DNA of 64,000 bases from Natronomonas gomsonensis (GTDB taxonomy: Archaea > Halobacteriota > Halobacteria > Halobacteriales > Haloarculaceae), in contig NZ_JACAWU010000002.1 in assembly GCF_013391635.1 (NCBI RefSeq), forward strand, positions 496,001-560,000. The letters are read 5' to 3'. The notes under the pieces are model-generated. The model was not told the origin of the DNA and ran no database searches. It saw only the letters and a program-made list of their open reading frames with translations. Within the stretch, counting starts at the first letter, position 1. Each line of letters begins with the position of its first letter. A program made the position numbers and the translations under genes. Shown here piece after piece: positions 16,239-23,103 of the stretch.

Positions 16239-16523
16239 ATGTCTGGAGCAGCCACAGAAGAGAATGACGAGGACGAAATCGTCACGGTGAACTTCAAAGT
16301 CACCCAGTCGTTTCTCGACGAGATAGACGGGACGTGGCAGGGACGCGGCTTCAACAGTCGGAGCGAGTTCATCCGGTATACGCTGCGCGACGCAATCGAG
16401 TTCCCGACGTTCGACCGCGACGAGCTCGTTGCCCTCCTCGAAGCGGAAGAGGACATCCGCCAGGGGCGAACCATGAGCGCCGAGGAGGCCCGTCAGCAGT
16501 TCGGCACGGATGGCGATGAGTGA
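16239..16523 (+). CDS. Ribbon-helix-helix antitoxin
   Basis: 94 residues. An acidic N-terminus precedes an RHH DNA-binding unit (IVTVNFKVTQSFLDEIDGTW, then SRSEFIRYTLRDAI), followed by an acidic helical tail (DELVALLEAEEDIRQGRTMS) that would mask the toxin. It overlaps the downstream RelE-type toxin by a few codons, the usual coupled arrangement. It represses its own promoter in characterised relatives; here that is inferred. Confidence 0.82.
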   Translation: MSGAATEENDEDEIVTVNFKVTQSFLDEIDGTWQGRGFNSRSEFIRYTLRDAIEFPTFDRDELVALLEAEEDIRQGRTMSAEEARQQFGTDGDE

Positions 16524-16800
16524 CGGCAACTGGACGTGGGAACTCTCATCGAAGGCCAAGGACGACCCTGCCGCGTTCGACTCCCACGAGCAAGACCGTA
16601 TTCTCGACAAACTCGACGAAATCGTCGATTCACCGTGGCGCGGCCCACCCTATTACGGCGAACCGCTTCAGAACAGTCCACGGAAGAAAGTGCGCGTTGG
16701 AGGGTTCCGTCTCGCCGTGACGCTCCGTCAGAACGAACGACGCATCGTGGTTGCTCGAATCAAGCGCCGAGGTGGTGCGTACACCGCCGACGATGACTGA
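16510..16800 (+). CDS. RelE/ParE-fold toxin
   Basis: 96 residues from the ATG at 16510; an ATG at 16516 is an equally good start inside the overlap with the antitoxin. The fold is recognisable from ILDKLDEIVDSPWRGPPYYG (helical hairpin), KKVRVGGFRLAVTLRQNERR (central strands, with the conserved RVGxxR) and IVVARIKRRGGAY (last strand). RelE proteins cut mRNA on the ribosome. The stop is 55 bases before chorismate-mutase repeat copy 2. Confidence 0.82.
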   Translation: MAMSDGNWTWELSSKAKDDPAAFDSHEQDRILDKLDEIVDSPWRGPPYYGEPLQNSPRKKVRVGGFRLAVTLRQNERRIVVARIKRRGGAYTADDD

Positions 16801-16855
16801 TTACACTCCGAAGAAAGCGGCAAAGTAGACGAAATCTGTAACGTCAGTTTGTGAC

Positions 16856-16888
16856 CTGAACAAAGTTGAACAAAGAGAGAGCCGGTAG
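16856..16888 (+). repeat. Chorismate-mutase 3'-end repeat, copy 2
   Basis: Encodes LNKVEQRESR plus TAG, the same peptide as the real gene, but with synonymous changes at five codons. Similarity to the chorismate mutase gene does not extend upstream of this core. The stop of mazF, on the other strand, begins one base after the repeat's stop. Confidence 0.9.
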
Positions 16889-16889
16889 C

Positions 16890-17243
16890 TCAGTCGAGGC
16901 CGAGACTCAGCTGTAACGCCTCGTCGACTTCAGCCATCGTGGGTCCGTCGAGTGAACCGACGACCGAGTGAATCCGTTTCGGAACCGAGACGGTTCGAAT
17001 CTGGTCGAGCCGGATTGACGAATCCTTTTCGAGCGGTGACCCGTCCGCCTCGACGAACACCGCGAACGGATACTCGCGGTAGGTCCCCGTGACGGGCGCG
17101 ACGATGGTCGTACTGGAGTTCCGGTTTCCGATATTGTTTTGAATGACCACGGCCAGCCGCGTCTTCTTCATCTCGTGTCCTTCGGCGGGGTCGAGTCGAA
17201 CGACAACCACATCGCCCCGTCGCACGTCCGTGCCGTCACTCAT
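16890..17243 (-). CDS. MazF/PemK-type toxin
   Basis: 117 residues. RRGDVVVVRLDPAEGHEMKK is the classic MazF start (Arg and Gly-Asp of the RNA-binding loop), followed by TRLAVVIQNN, a TTIVAPVTGTYREYP strand and the conserved IRLDQIRTVSVPKRI with the catalytic-site Asp/Gln. MazF proteins are sequence-specific mRNA endonucleases. The gene overlaps its antitoxin by eight bases. Its stop lies one base from repeat copy 2, so the cassette fits snugly between copies 2 and 3. Confidence 0.9.
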   Translation of the reverse strand: MSDGTDVRRGDVVVVRLDPAEGHEMKKTRLAVVIQNNIGNRNSSTTIVAPVTGTYREYPFAVFVEADGSPLEKDSSIRLDQIRTVSVPKRIHSVVGSLDGPTMAEVDEALQLSLGLD

Positions 17244-17472
17244 CGAGGCTTTCCCACGCTTCGTCGGACGTTTCGCTCCACTCCTCGGCGAGTGCCTCCG
17301 CGCTCTCGGAAGCCTCCCGATAGGCGGTTGCCAACTCGTCGTCGTCCGGCCGGTCGGACTCTACCTCGACGACAGCGACGGTAACGCGCTTGTTCGCATA
17401 TTCGGTGCCGAGGTAGACTCGACCCCGGTCGTCCGTCTCGTTCGTTTTGAGGTCTGTTGCGTCGACTTTCAT
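17236..17472 (-). CDS. AbrB/MazE-like antitoxin
   Basis: 78 residues from the ATG at 17472. A short swapped-hairpin-type segment TDDRGRVYLGTEYANKRVTV resembles SpoVT/AbrB DNA-binding strands. It is followed by an acidic helical tail (AEALAEEWSETSDEAWESLD) suited to blocking MazF. It lies directly upstream of and overlaps mazF. A longer start (17523) is less likely. Confidence 0.75.
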   Translation of the reverse strand: MKVDATDLKTNETDDRGRVYLGTEYANKRVTVAVVEVESDRPDDDELATAYREASESAEALAEEWSETSDEAWESLDE

Positions 17473-17569
17473 CGAGGAACAGTACGGACCCACCGCTGAT
17501 ATGTGTTGCCCACTATTACCCACGAATTTCCCCGTAGAGGTTACGGGGTGTATTATGGATTTCAGCTAC

Positions 17570-17602
17570 CTGAACAAGGTAGAGCAGCGCGAATCGTGGT
17601 GA
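17570..17602 (+). repeat. Chorismate-mutase 3'-end repeat, copy 3
   Basis: Encodes LNKVEQRESW plus TGA. Only the last residue differs (CGG to TGG); the serine codon changed from AGT/AGC to TCG, a switch needing several base changes. About nine bases of upstream sequence (ttcagctac) resemble those before copy 4 (ttcagccac). The hicA stop lies 18 bases beyond on the other strand. Confidence 0.88.
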
Positions 17603-17620
17603 TTGACAGAAGCGACGGTT

Positions 17621-17866
17621 CTACCGGTGCTCGTCTATCCACTCACACCAGGCTCGGAAGTCGTCCGCACCGCATTGGTCGGCGATACTCTGGAGCGTCC
17701 CGATTCGAACGCGGTCGTGTAGCGGGACAGTAACTGTTCGGGTCTCGCTGGTCTCTGGATGAGTATACTTCAGAATCACGTGGTCACCGCTCGTCCGGTC
17801 GTGTCGATAGCCGAATTTCCGGAGAACGTTGACGATTTCGCGGCCAGAGAAGTCCCGTGAGACCAT
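17621..17866 (-). CDS. HicA-type mRNA interferase toxin
   Basis: 81 residues with the HicA double-stranded-RNA-binding-like fold: FSGREIVNVLRKFGYRHDRT, then SGDHVILKYTHP carrying the conserved catalytic His, then TVTVPLHDRVRIGTLQSIA. It follows the HicB gene with no spacer. Its length is normal for the family, if slightly long. It belongs to the 0.6-kb cassette between repeats 3 and 4. Confidence 0.9.
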   Translation of the reverse strand: MVSRDFSGREIVNVLRKFGYRHDRTSGDHVILKYTHPETSETRTVTVPLHDRVRIGTLQSIADQCGADDFRAWCEWIDEHR

Positions 17867-18070
17867 TCAGTCCTCGAACCAGGGCGCATCCGGCTCCGGA
17901 GCAGGTGTGTCGTCATTGCGGGCCTCCTCAGTTAGGGCAATGGCATCGTCAAGATTCTCGAGTGCCGCCTCCCGCGAGGGCCCTTGGCTGGCGACGCCGG
18001 TTTCCTCGTCGATGGCAGACCACCAACCATCGTCTTCTTCAACGAGGCGAATCTCCCGTCCGGTACTCAT
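17867..18070 (-). CDS. HicB-type antitoxin (short)
   Basis: 67 residues. The partial RNase H-like HicB fold is visible as EIRLVEEDDGWWSAIDEETG, then ASQGPSREAALENLDDAIAL. A proline/acidic tail (TPAPEPDAPWFED) replaces a separate DNA-binding domain, which is typical of short archaeal HicB proteins. It directly precedes hicA. Confidence 0.88.
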   Translation of the reverse strand: MSTGREIRLVEEDDGWWSAIDEETGVASQGPSREAALENLDDAIALTEEARNDDTPAPEPDAPWFED

Positions 18071-18189
18071 GGATTTTCGTAGGCGGTTCCGTCGTATAAA
18101 TCTTCGACCTGCTCTTGAGTTCGGCTAAGTAGTACAGGGTATCCTCTTTCCGGTTGATTACCGTGAATCCACATCAGAATTCAGCCACC

Positions 18190-18222
18190 TGAACAAGGTT
18201 GAGCAACGAGAGAGCCGCTGAG
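18190..18222 (+). repeat. Chorismate-mutase 3'-end repeat, copy 4 (distal end of the array)
   Basis: Encodes LNKVEQRESR plus TGA, again with its own synonymous codons. It marks the far end of the array, with the stop codon of the convergent 624-residue lipoprotein gene 10 bases beyond. It could be the oldest copy, the original chromosomal gene end. Confidence 0.9.
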
Positions 18223-18232
18223 CCAAGGCGGG

Positions 18233-20107
18233 TCAATTCACGCTCTTCGAGAGTTCGGCGCCGGCTTTGAACTTCGCGTCGTCAGCGGCGCTGGCCTCCG
18301 TGAAGTGGACGATTGGTGCCGACAGGTGGTTAGATTGGCAGACGAACGTGTTCTCCGCGTCACCACCAGCTTCATTTTGGGCCTTCGTTCGCCCCGGTCG
18401 CTTCCGAAGGATGATGTCTTCACCTTCTGCTTCTGAAAGCACACCCTCGGCAACCGCATCCGACACTGTCCCATCGAACAGCCGCGCACCGCGTCGCTTC
18501 CGGTCCCCCGAGAGTTGGCGAGCCATCGCGTCACCGTACCCATCGCCTGCGCCAATGCTGACGACTTCGGGTGCAACACCCGCCGGTAAGGACGTAAGCG
18601 TGTTACTGTAGAGACTGCCATCGTCAATGACCCATCCCCCCGTGTAGATGTACTGATTCGCGTTTTTACATCGTCGTACGTACAACAGCGCGGGGAACGG
18701 CGACGGGCAGTCCGGTGGAGCGACCATAATCGGGCACACCAGCGTCGACGTGACGGCGCTCTCACCGTTTTCAGGACCCCACTCGTCGAAGTCGGCGGGT
18801 TCGGGAGACGACCCGTCTGCACTGACAGCGAGAGCCGGTGTCGTCTCTGTGGCCTGTGGGGGGTCGTTCTTCACGTGAACCGTGATTGTCTCGTTGTCGC
18901 CTGATGTTTCGAGGTGGATGCCCGTGTCGACAGGGCCAGAGACAGCAGATAGGAACGTGTCCGAGTCGTACAGCGTATTGTCGTCAGTCATGAGGCCCCT
19001 GTTGAGCGCGTTTTCCCCACCGACTGCGTCGCCTTCGTAAAGCGGACTGGAATCGTTGTTTTCGTTGGAGGCCCTATTGTTCCCCCACGCATAGACGTGC
19101 CCGTCGTCGGCCCGGCCGGTCACGTACTCGATAAGTCGGCGAGGCGTGAGTTCGTCGACAAGCGCGACGTTCCCAGCAGAGAGACGAGCGTCAGGGACCG
19201 TGATGGTGAACTGCTCGCTGAGTATGGGTTCACCAGCGAGGTACTCGTAGAGTGCAACGATGTCTTCGGCACTCGCGCCGGTCAACTCCTGTAGACGAGG
19301 ATTGCCGAGAGACACTTCAGAGGTGTCTTCCAGCGAGGATTCAAGCAGTTCGATGTCTCCCTCGACGATTTCTCGTACGTCTTGAACAGCTTCGCTGGCG
19401 GCTTCCCACTCGCCGTTTTCGATGTGAGTGGCCGCCTGCTGAGTCAGTTTCGTTCGACCATCTGCGTGCTCTCGGACGGTTACGCACACGTCCTCGGAGC
19501 AGCGTTCGAGGGTCGCCTGTATATTTTCGATGGTGTCGCCCATGTCTGCGATGCCGCGCCGCCCCGTGCGTGCGGAGCGCTTGCTGATAGAGTCGGCTGC
19601 TGCTTTCGTCTGGGAGAGCAGTTGGTTCTCTAACGCTAGAGCTTTCGAGCGGAGTTCGACCGTGTCGTCGAGTCCGTCGGCGTCCGCGTCTGTGTCGCTC
19701 GGGCCGCTAATGACCGAGCGGTTGCTTCGAGTGTTGTTGTAGTTGGCCCGGTTGCTTCCACTAGCATCCCCATTGTAGTCGAAGCAACAGGTGGCCGCGA
19801 TAGCGGTTGCGGTCACCCACGCTTCGAGTTCGAGTTCGTCTGAGACGGGGCCGATGTCCGTAGAGACTGTCGGGGTGAGTTTGTATACGGTTGGCTCAGC
19901 AATCGGCGACGGCCCCGTGTACTCACCGAGGCCCGCGAACGGTGCCGCTGGCGATGCTCCCGTGGTAGTCGTCGCGCTCGCGACTCGGCCGAGACAGCCA
20001 CTCAGGCTACCAAGCGCCACCAGCCCACTCCCCGCTAGTACCTGACGACGGCTGAGCTGTGGGGGTGACAAACCTCGCGACGAACTAGATACTCTTCGTG
20101 AACTCAT
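18233..20107 (-). CDS. Large Tat-exported lipoprotein, unknown
   Basis: 624 residues from the ATG at 20107 (GTG at 20128 is an alternative). SRRQVLAGSGLVALGSLSGC is a twin-arginine signal with lipobox. The mature region has a helical, coiled stretch (about residues 155-265, rich in A, E and Q), then a beta-rich portion with paired cysteines (LVCPIMVAPPDCPSPFP, YVRRCKNANQYIY) and low-complexity acidic linkers. No known domain is recognised. A TATA-like ttatataaaa lies about 40 bases upstream. It directly follows the last chorismate-mutase repeat on the opposite strand. Confidence 0.7.
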   Translation of the reverse strand: MSSRRVSSSSRGLSPPQLSRRQVLAGSGLVALGSLSGCLGRVASATTTTGASPAAPFAGLGEYTGPSPIAEPTVYKLTPTVSTDIGPVSDELELEAWVTATAIAATCCFDYNGDASGSNRANYNNTRSNRSVISGPSDTDADADGLDDTVELRSKALALENQLLSQTKAAADSISKRSARTGRRGIADMGDTIENIQATLERCSEDVCVTVREHADGRTKLTQQAATHIENGEWEAASEAVQDVREIVEGDIELLESSLEDTSEVSLGNPRLQELTGASAEDIVALYEYLAGEPILSEQFTITVPDARLSAGNVALVDELTPRRLIEYVTGRADDGHVYAWGNNRASNENNDSSPLYEGDAVGGENALNRGLMTDDNTLYDSDTFLSAVSGPVDTGIHLETSGDNETITVHVKNDPPQATETTPALAVSADGSSPEPADFDEWGPENGESAVTSTLVCPIMVAPPDCPSPFPALLYVRRCKNANQYIYTGGWVIDDGSLYSNTLTSLPAGVAPEVVSIGAGDGYGDAMARQLSGDRKRRGARLFDGTVSDAVAEGVLSEAEGEDIILRKRPGRTKAQNEAGGDAENTFVCQSNHLSAPIVHFTEASAADDAKFKAGAELSKSVN

Positions 20108-20220
20108 CTGTGTGTCAGACACTTCCACACATCATAAGTATTCTTATATAAAATAGTAAATATCGACAACGGTCGCTGTTTCCATCGACCACCGCTGCAG
20201 ACGACGCCCGTGAGTTGCAC

Positions 20221-20901
20221 TCAGTACTCCCAGAGCCGGTCGATGCGCCCCGCTATATCGGGGTGTTCCTCTCTCAGCGACTCGACGCTGCGCTCGCCGT
20301 CGACGTTGACGACGTGAACCTCGCCGCGTTTGCCACCGTAGATGTCCTGGAAGTCGTAGACGGCACCGACGGCGCAGACTTCCTCGGGTACGTCGTCGCT
20401 CTCACGCAAGAACTGCACCTGCCGGTCGACGTTGCACTCGACGAGGCGGTTGATAGCTTCCGACCGGTCGATGTCGTCGGGGAGGGCCTCGATGCCGTCT
20501 TCGAGGCGCGGTTTCAGGAGGTCGAGACAGCGTTCGATGCCCAGTGGTTCAGAGACGCCGTCGGTGAGTGCGTCGTAGGTCGCCGTGACGGCGCCACAGC
20601 CGGTGTGGCCGACGACGACGGCGAGGTTCGTTCCGGTGTGTTCGATGGGATAGAGTACGTCACCGGAGACGAACTCCTCGCCGTTGGCGCGGTCGATGAC
20701 TCGGTTCCCGATGTTGCCGCAGGTGAAGAGGTTTCCGGGGTCGTCGTTGCCCCACATCTGGTCCTGCAGAACCCGAGAGTCCGAACAGCAGACGGTGACC
20801 GCCTCGGGGTGTTGCCCGTGTTGGAGGCCCTCGAATCGGGTGTCGTACTCCGAGGCGTGCTTCGCGTTGTGTTTCAACAGCGCCACGAGCGTCGAGTGCA
20901 T
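20221..20901 (-). CDS. Beta-carbonic anhydrase
   Basis: 226 residues from the ATG at 20901; the frame allows a TTG two codons earlier. The zinc site is clear: VTVCCSDSRV supplies the first Cys and the Asp-Arg dyad, and VVVGHTGCGAVTA the His and second Cys. It interconverts CO2 and bicarbonate in the cytoplasm. GNLFTCGNIGNRVID between the two is also canonical. It stands upstream of the nikR/transporter pair without sharing an operon. Confidence 0.93.
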   Translation of the reverse strand: MHSTLVALLKHNAKHASEYDTRFEGLQHGQHPEAVTVCCSDSRVLQDQMWGNDDPGNLFTCGNIGNRVIDRANGEEFVSGDVLYPIEHTGTNLAVVVGHTGCGAVTATYDALTDGVSEPLGIERCLDLLKPRLEDGIEALPDDIDRSEAINRLVECNVDRQVQFLRESDDVPEEVCAVGAVYDFQDIYGGKRGEVHVVNVDGERSVESLREEHPDIAGRIDRLWEY

Positions 20902-20959
20902 TACCAAGCGAACGATACACCCCGACCCAATAATCGGTTTCGGAGGGCGTCAAGACGAT

Positions 20960-21352
20960 TCACGCCTCGTCGCGGATTATCATCGTTTTCACCCGTCGAA
21001 CGCCGTCGAAGTCCCGGAGGCGGTAGGTCAACTGTCGAACGCGTTCCGACGTGCCCCGACAGAACAGCGACTCCAGACACCACTCGCCCTGGTGGGTGTG
21101 GCTCGTGTTCAGGATAACGTCTTGGTACTCGTGTTGAATCGCGTGGAGTTCACCGATGACCTCGTGGTGGCGGTAATCGAACCCCAACAGTGCGACGACT
21201 TCGCCGTCGGTGTCCTCTAGGCGAGCGTGGGATTCGATGTACTCGGACATCGCCTCCCGGACGGCACGTGAACGGTTCTCGATGCCTTCCGCCTGCCAGA
21301 CGCGGTCGAACTCCGAGAGGGTCTCGTCGGGGATGTTGAAACTCGTTCGCAC
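20960..21352 (-). CDS. nikR: NikR-type nickel-responsive regulator
   Basis: 130 residues starting at a GTG (21352), because the RHH domain starts immediately (VRTSFNIPDETLSEFDRVW) and upstream codons look like non-coding sequence. After the RHH comes the ACT-like metal domain: YRHHEVIGELHAIQHEYQDV, then SHTHQGEWCLESLF, the His-x-His-x(5)-Cys pattern that binds Ni(II) in E. coli NikR. It is expected to repress nickel import when Ni is sufficient. The divergent gene at 21495 is a His-rich Ni/Co transporter, a natural target. Confidence 0.9.
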   Translation of the reverse strand: MRTSFNIPDETLSEFDRVWQAEGIENRSRAVREAMSEYIESHARLEDTDGEVVALLGFDYRHHEVIGELHAIQHEYQDVILNTSHTHQGEWCLESLFCRGTSERVRQLTYRLRDFDGVRRVKTMIIRDEA

Positions 21353-21494
21353 GTCGGTGCCATCGCGGCGAGGCGACAAATAGGGTCCGCGTCTGCCCAC
21401 ACAGTGCCCGCGTCACCTCCACGAATCGTATGACGATTTCCCCGTTCCGGTAGTAACAATCCCTAAGACGGCCCTTCACCGAACACGAAACGAC

Positions 21495-22373
21495 ATGTTA
21501 CACGGCGAGGCGCTCGGACTGCTGTTCGGTGCGGTCGCCCTCGGCGCGGTTCACGGAATCGAACCGGGCCACGGCTGGCCGGTCGCGGCCTCCTACGCCC
21601 TTGACCAGCGATACAAGTGGGTCCACGGCTTCGCCGCCAGCCTCCTGCTCGGTATCGGCCACCTCGTGAGCAGCATCGCCATGGTCGTCGCGTTCTTCTA
21701 TGCGAAGTCGTACTTCGAACTCACGCAACTCGACGACCCCATCGCGCTGTTCGGCGGACTCGAAATCGGCGGTCCGGTGAGCCTCGTCGCGGGCACTCTT
21801 CTCATCGCACTGGGTATCCGTGAGTATCGCCACGGTCACAGCCACGGTATCGGAACCGACGACGACGGGCACAACCACGACCACGGCGACGGCGGACACA
21901 GTCATGGTCACGGCGACGGTGAACACGTCCACCACCACGACCACGACCACGGCCACAGCCACGGGGGCCGTGGCCACACACACGACCACGGGGAGAGCCA
22001 TGACCACGACAGCCTGTTCGAACGCCTAAAACGCAGGCTTCCGTTCGTGGGCGGTCACAGCCACGCCCACGATACCGACAGCGCCGACGAGCGCGGCCTG
22101 TTGGGCATCGCGTGGTTCGCGTTCCTGCTCGGCTTCGCCCACGAGGAGGAGTTCGAAATCATCGCGCTTTGTAGCGGTTCCGCACACTGTCTCGAACTGA
22201 TGACTGCCTACGCCCTCACGGTCATCGTCGGCATCGTCACGCTGACGATGCTGCTCATCGCCGGCTACGAGTCCTTCGAGGAGGACGTCGAGCGCCTCGC
22301 GCCGTACCTTCCGGTGTTTTCGGCGGTCGTCCTCGTCGGGATGGGTCTCGGGTTCGTCCTCGGTGTCCTCTAA
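21495..22373 (+). CDS. NicO/RcnA-like nickel-cobalt transporter with a His-rich loop
   Basis: 292 residues. Six or so helices in the NicO arrangement: GAVALGAVHGIEPGHGWPVA at the N-terminus has the HxxxPxH-like metal path, and LLGFAHEEEFEIIAL the second metal motif. Between them lies a cytoplasmic loop (about residues 112-190) in which a third or more of residues are His, in HGHSH, HDHGD and HHHDHDHGHSH runs. Divergent nikR implies nickel control. The direction (uptake or export) cannot be read from sequence; RcnA relatives export, HoxN/NixA relatives import. Confidence 0.85.
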   Translation: MLHGEALGLLFGAVALGAVHGIEPGHGWPVAASYALDQRYKWVHGFAASLLLGIGHLVSSIAMVVAFFYAKSYFELTQLDDPIALFGGLEIGGPVSLVAGTLLIALGIREYRHGHSHGIGTDDDGHNHDHGDGGHSHGHGDGEHVHHHDHDHGHSHGGRGHTHDHGESHDHDSLFERLKRRLPFVGGHSHAHDTDSADERGLLGIAWFAFLLGFAHEEEFEIIALCSGSAHCLELMTAYALTVIVGIVTLTMLLIAGYESFEEDVERLAPYLPVFSAVVLVGMGLGFVLGVL

Positions 22374-22376
22374 CCG

Positions 22377-23066
22377 TCAGAAATCGGTCGCAATCGCCCG
22401 GGCGGCGGTCGTCTTGAACGCCGCGACGACATCTCTACCCTCCCGCAATCCGAGTCGCTCTCTGCTCTCCTCGGTCACGACTGCCTCGATGTCGATGCCC
22501 TCGGCGACGGTCACCGTCACCGTCGAGACGGCGTCGGCGGTTTCGACCCGGGAGACGGTCCCGGAGAGTTGGTTCCGGAGGCTGGTGTGGCCCTCGGCGG
22601 CCGTCTCGGGGTCCATGAGAACGACGGCGTCCGACCGGATGGCTATCTCCACCTCTCGGGAGCCGTCGGGAACGCGAGCGGCCATCTCCCCGGCGTCGGT
22701 TTCGACGGTCGCCAACTCGCCGTCGCGGGCGACGACGGTCCCCGGTACGATGGACTCGGTGACCGAGGTAACCCCCGACAGTTCGACTCGGAGGCGGTCG
22801 AACTGTCTGATGAGGTCCCGTGCCTCGTCGGTGAGAGCGGTGCCGCCGCCGTCGCTCCCGCCGCGAACTCTGGTTGTCAGCGGACCGAAGGCGCCTTCGA
22901 TTTCGTCGACGCGGCGCTGGAGGTGCGGATACGACCGACCGAGGGCGTCGGCCGCGCCGGACATCGACCCCTGTTCGTCTATCGCGCGCAGCATCTCGAT
23001 GTCCCGGCCGGTGACGGTCACGCCGTCGCGGCCGAGTCGCGGTTCGAATCCCTTCTCGAGCGTCAT
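22377..23066 (-). CDS. ModE-like LysR-type HTH regulator with TOBE-like domain
   Basis: 229 residues. The N-terminal winged helix (about residues 20-90) contains IDEQGSMSGAADALGRSYPHLQRRVDE, the ModE type of HTH. The C-terminal half carries oxyanion-binding TOBE-like repeats (TSLRNQLSGTVSRVETADAV, VTVTVAEGIDIEAVVTEES). It lies at the end of the tungstate-type ABC operon, 37 bases after the ATPase gene, and is the obvious molybdate/tungstate sensor for it. It converges with the Ni/Co transporter. Confidence 0.85.
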   Translation of the reverse strand: MTLEKGFEPRLGRDGVTVTGRDIEMLRAIDEQGSMSGAADALGRSYPHLQRRVDEIEGAFGPLTTRVRGGSDGGGTALTDEARDLIRQFDRLRVELSGVTSVTESIVPGTVVARDGELATVETDAGEMAARVPDGSREVEIAIRSDAVVLMDPETAAEGHTSLRNQLSGTVSRVETADAVSTVTVTVAEGIDIEAVVTEESRERLGLREGRDVVAAFKTTAARAIATDF

Positions 23067-23103
23067 GCGTTCTCCGGCGGCCCTTCGGCGGGCAACATTG
23101 AAT

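Larger units (their letters stand above)
12030..18222. mobile_element. Composite accessory island with toxin-antitoxin cassettes at the chorismate mutase 3' end
   Basis: Four direct repeats of the chorismate mutase 3' end divide about 6.2 kb into segments of roughly 4.8, 0.7 and 0.6 kb. Segment A carries RHH/PIN, small membrane and exported proteins, a dead relE and RHH/RelE. Segment B carries AbrB/MazF. Segment C carries HicB/HicA. Parts of segment A (about 13.1-16 kb) are visibly richer in A/T than the flanks. No integrase or transposase gene is present. Serial insertion at, or recombination through, the gene's 3' end is inferred from the repeats. Confidence 0.75.

Noticed and set aside
12030..18222. 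Classical integron or IS-mediated array
   Set aside because: No attC-like hairpins, integrase, terminal inverted repeats or target duplications were seen. The repeats are coding gene ends instead.
21352..21494. NikR operator of the GTATGA-N16-TCATAC type between nikR and the transporter
   Set aside because: One half (gtatga at about 21428) is present, but the sequence 16 bases further is gtagta, not the expected inverse half. A half-site alone is too weak.
21810..22020. Tandem DNA repeat or CRISPR-like array
   Set aside because: The repetitiveness comes from His/Asp/Gly codons in the transporter loop. There are no constant-length spacers.
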